Source: Bacteroidota bacterium (GTDB lineage Bacteria; Bacteroidota; Bacteroidia; Chitinophagales; Chitinophagaceae). From it: 47,780 bases of DNA. Within the stretch, counting starts at the first letter, position 1. The number at the start of each line of letters is the position of its first letter. The stretch spans positions 1 to 47,780 of the forward strand of contig JAFDXE010000032.1 of NCBI GenBank assembly GCA_018268085.1, given 5' to 3'. Shown here one piece after another: positions 47,114 through 47,780 of this stretch. The position numbers and the translations under genes are program-made. The notes beneath the pieces are model-generated. The model did no database searches. It had not been told where the DNA came from and worked only from the letters and a program-made list of their open reading frames with translations.

Positions 47114-47780
47114 TTAAGGATTACGTTTAATGATCTTGTAGTTGCCAATGATCCTGCTGTCGCTCACCAGTTGAATGATATAAAAACCTGCAGGAAGCGA
47201 GTTAAGCTGATCAATTTCTACAGTATCTTTTACTGTTCTGAATTCAAATGACCTAACGGCTACCAGTTTTCCGGCCGCACTAAACATTTTACATTGCAGG
47301 TTACCCTTACTATACTCATCGTTTAACGAAATAGTTATTTTGTTTGAAAACGGATTCGGCCATATCAACGGTGCATTATTAACAGCATGTATTAATTTTA
47401 TTCGCTTTACTGAACTGTAGGTAAACTGCTGATCGCGGTTTACAAGTTTCAGTCGATAATAAATTTCTGATTGATTGCCAGGTACAGCTCTGTCGGAAAA
47501 AACATATTTAGTTATTCCCTGAACATAGGTTACAGAAGAAAGTGTATGATAAGTTATTCCATCTGTACTTCTTTCCAGTTCAAAATGATCTGTACCTGTT
47601 TCTGACCCTGTTTCCCAATATAAACTGGTATAACCGTTATTCCATTGAGCATCGAAACTGAGTAGCGTTACCGGCAACACACACAACGGATAAAATACGA
47701 GTGATGTGTTGCTGTTACATCCTCCATCGGAAGTTATATCAAGTGTAATATTTCTTGGAGCGCTATTGCTGAACGAAACG
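47114..47780 (-). CDS. C-terminal part of a T9SS-exported protein
   Basis: The frame is open to the right edge, so the N-terminus is missing (about 221 residues visible). It has LPVTLLSFDAQW followed by a β-sandwich (SLYWETGSETGTDHFELERS, IYYRLKLVNRD) and a T9SS type A tail (IWPNPFSNKITISL ... LPAGFYIIQLVSD ... NYKIIKR). The layout is the same as in the C-terminus of the kelch protein next to it, so both use the type IX route. Confidence 0.85.
   Translation of the reverse strand, partial: VSFSNSAPRNITLDITSDGGCNSNTSLVFYPLCVLPVTLLSFDAQWNNGYTSLYWETGSETGTDHFELERSTDGITYHTLSSVTYVQGITKYVFSDRAVPGNQSEIYYRLKLVNRDQQFTYSSVKRIKLIHAVNNAPLIWPNPFSNKITISLNDEYSKGNLQCKMFSAAGKLVAVRSFEFRTVKDTVEIDQLNSLPAGFYIIQLVSDSRIIGNYKIIKRNP

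Overview
The window looks like a chromosome segment of a Bacteroidota bacterium, probably Chitinophagaceae-like. It has type IX secretion (T9SS) C-terminal tails, very large RHS/YD-repeat surface proteins, promoters matching the Bacteroidota pattern TTTG-N18-22-TAnnTTTG, and a Bacteroidota-style type II-C CRISPR-Cas9. The genus assignment is inference; no rRNA or core marker gene is present.

Layout. (1) 1-20450, minus strand: an operon-like run of five exported proteins: an outer-membrane-barrel-like protein (821 aa), a 364 aa protein with an FN3-like segment, a 2544 aa SpvB/RHS-associated protein, a 267 aa exported protein, and an RHS protein of more than 2760 aa that runs off the left edge and carries a tandem Cys-rich repeat. 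(2) 20737-22502: a small secreted-protein gene interrupted by an IS3-family element and also carrying a frameshift. (3) 22863-25400: a NACHT/STAND NTPase, probably a defence protein. (4) 25401-27365: about 2 kb of mostly non-coding DNA of unusual composition. (5) 27366-36917: a type II-C locus made of a divergent tracrRNA, cas9, cas1, cas2, a two-way terminator and an array of 51 spacers with 47-bp repeats. (6) 37086-40669: a DUF4177-like gene, a YidD-like gene, an AbiH-family gene and a gene with a T5orf172-type GIY-YIG domain. (7) 41053-44368: a DUF6943-like gene facing a compact minus-strand cluster (SNase, 252 aa protein, DUF5675-like protein, three 12-13-codon hydrophobic micro-ORFs, two small membrane proteins), followed by a small plus-strand regulator-like gene. 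(8) 44481-44697: an attachment-site-like region with a tRNA/tmRNA 3' tail between two pairs of 12-bp repeats. (9) 44863-47780: a kelch-repeat T9SS protein, a 91 aa hypothetical and the C-terminus of another T9SS protein.

How the parts may work together. Segments 3-6 read as a defence island: NACHT ATPase, Cas9 adaptive immunity, AbiH and a GIY-YIG protein. In the CRISPR locus, the crRNA handle that pairs with the tracrRNA lies on the strand opposite to the cas genes. The array is therefore probably read from its far end towards cas2. Each repeat carries TTTG-N20-GATCTTTG in that direction, close to the Bacteroidota promoter pattern, and this spacing survives in the degenerate terminal repeat. 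That suggests promoters inside the repeats, as known in Neisseria type II-C arrays.

The least familiar structure is at 41929-42182: three micro-ORFs and the next gene start at intervals of 86, 84 and 84 bp, each behind a similar leader. I rate it, together with the surrounding small-gene cluster, as the best candidate for an undescribed system.
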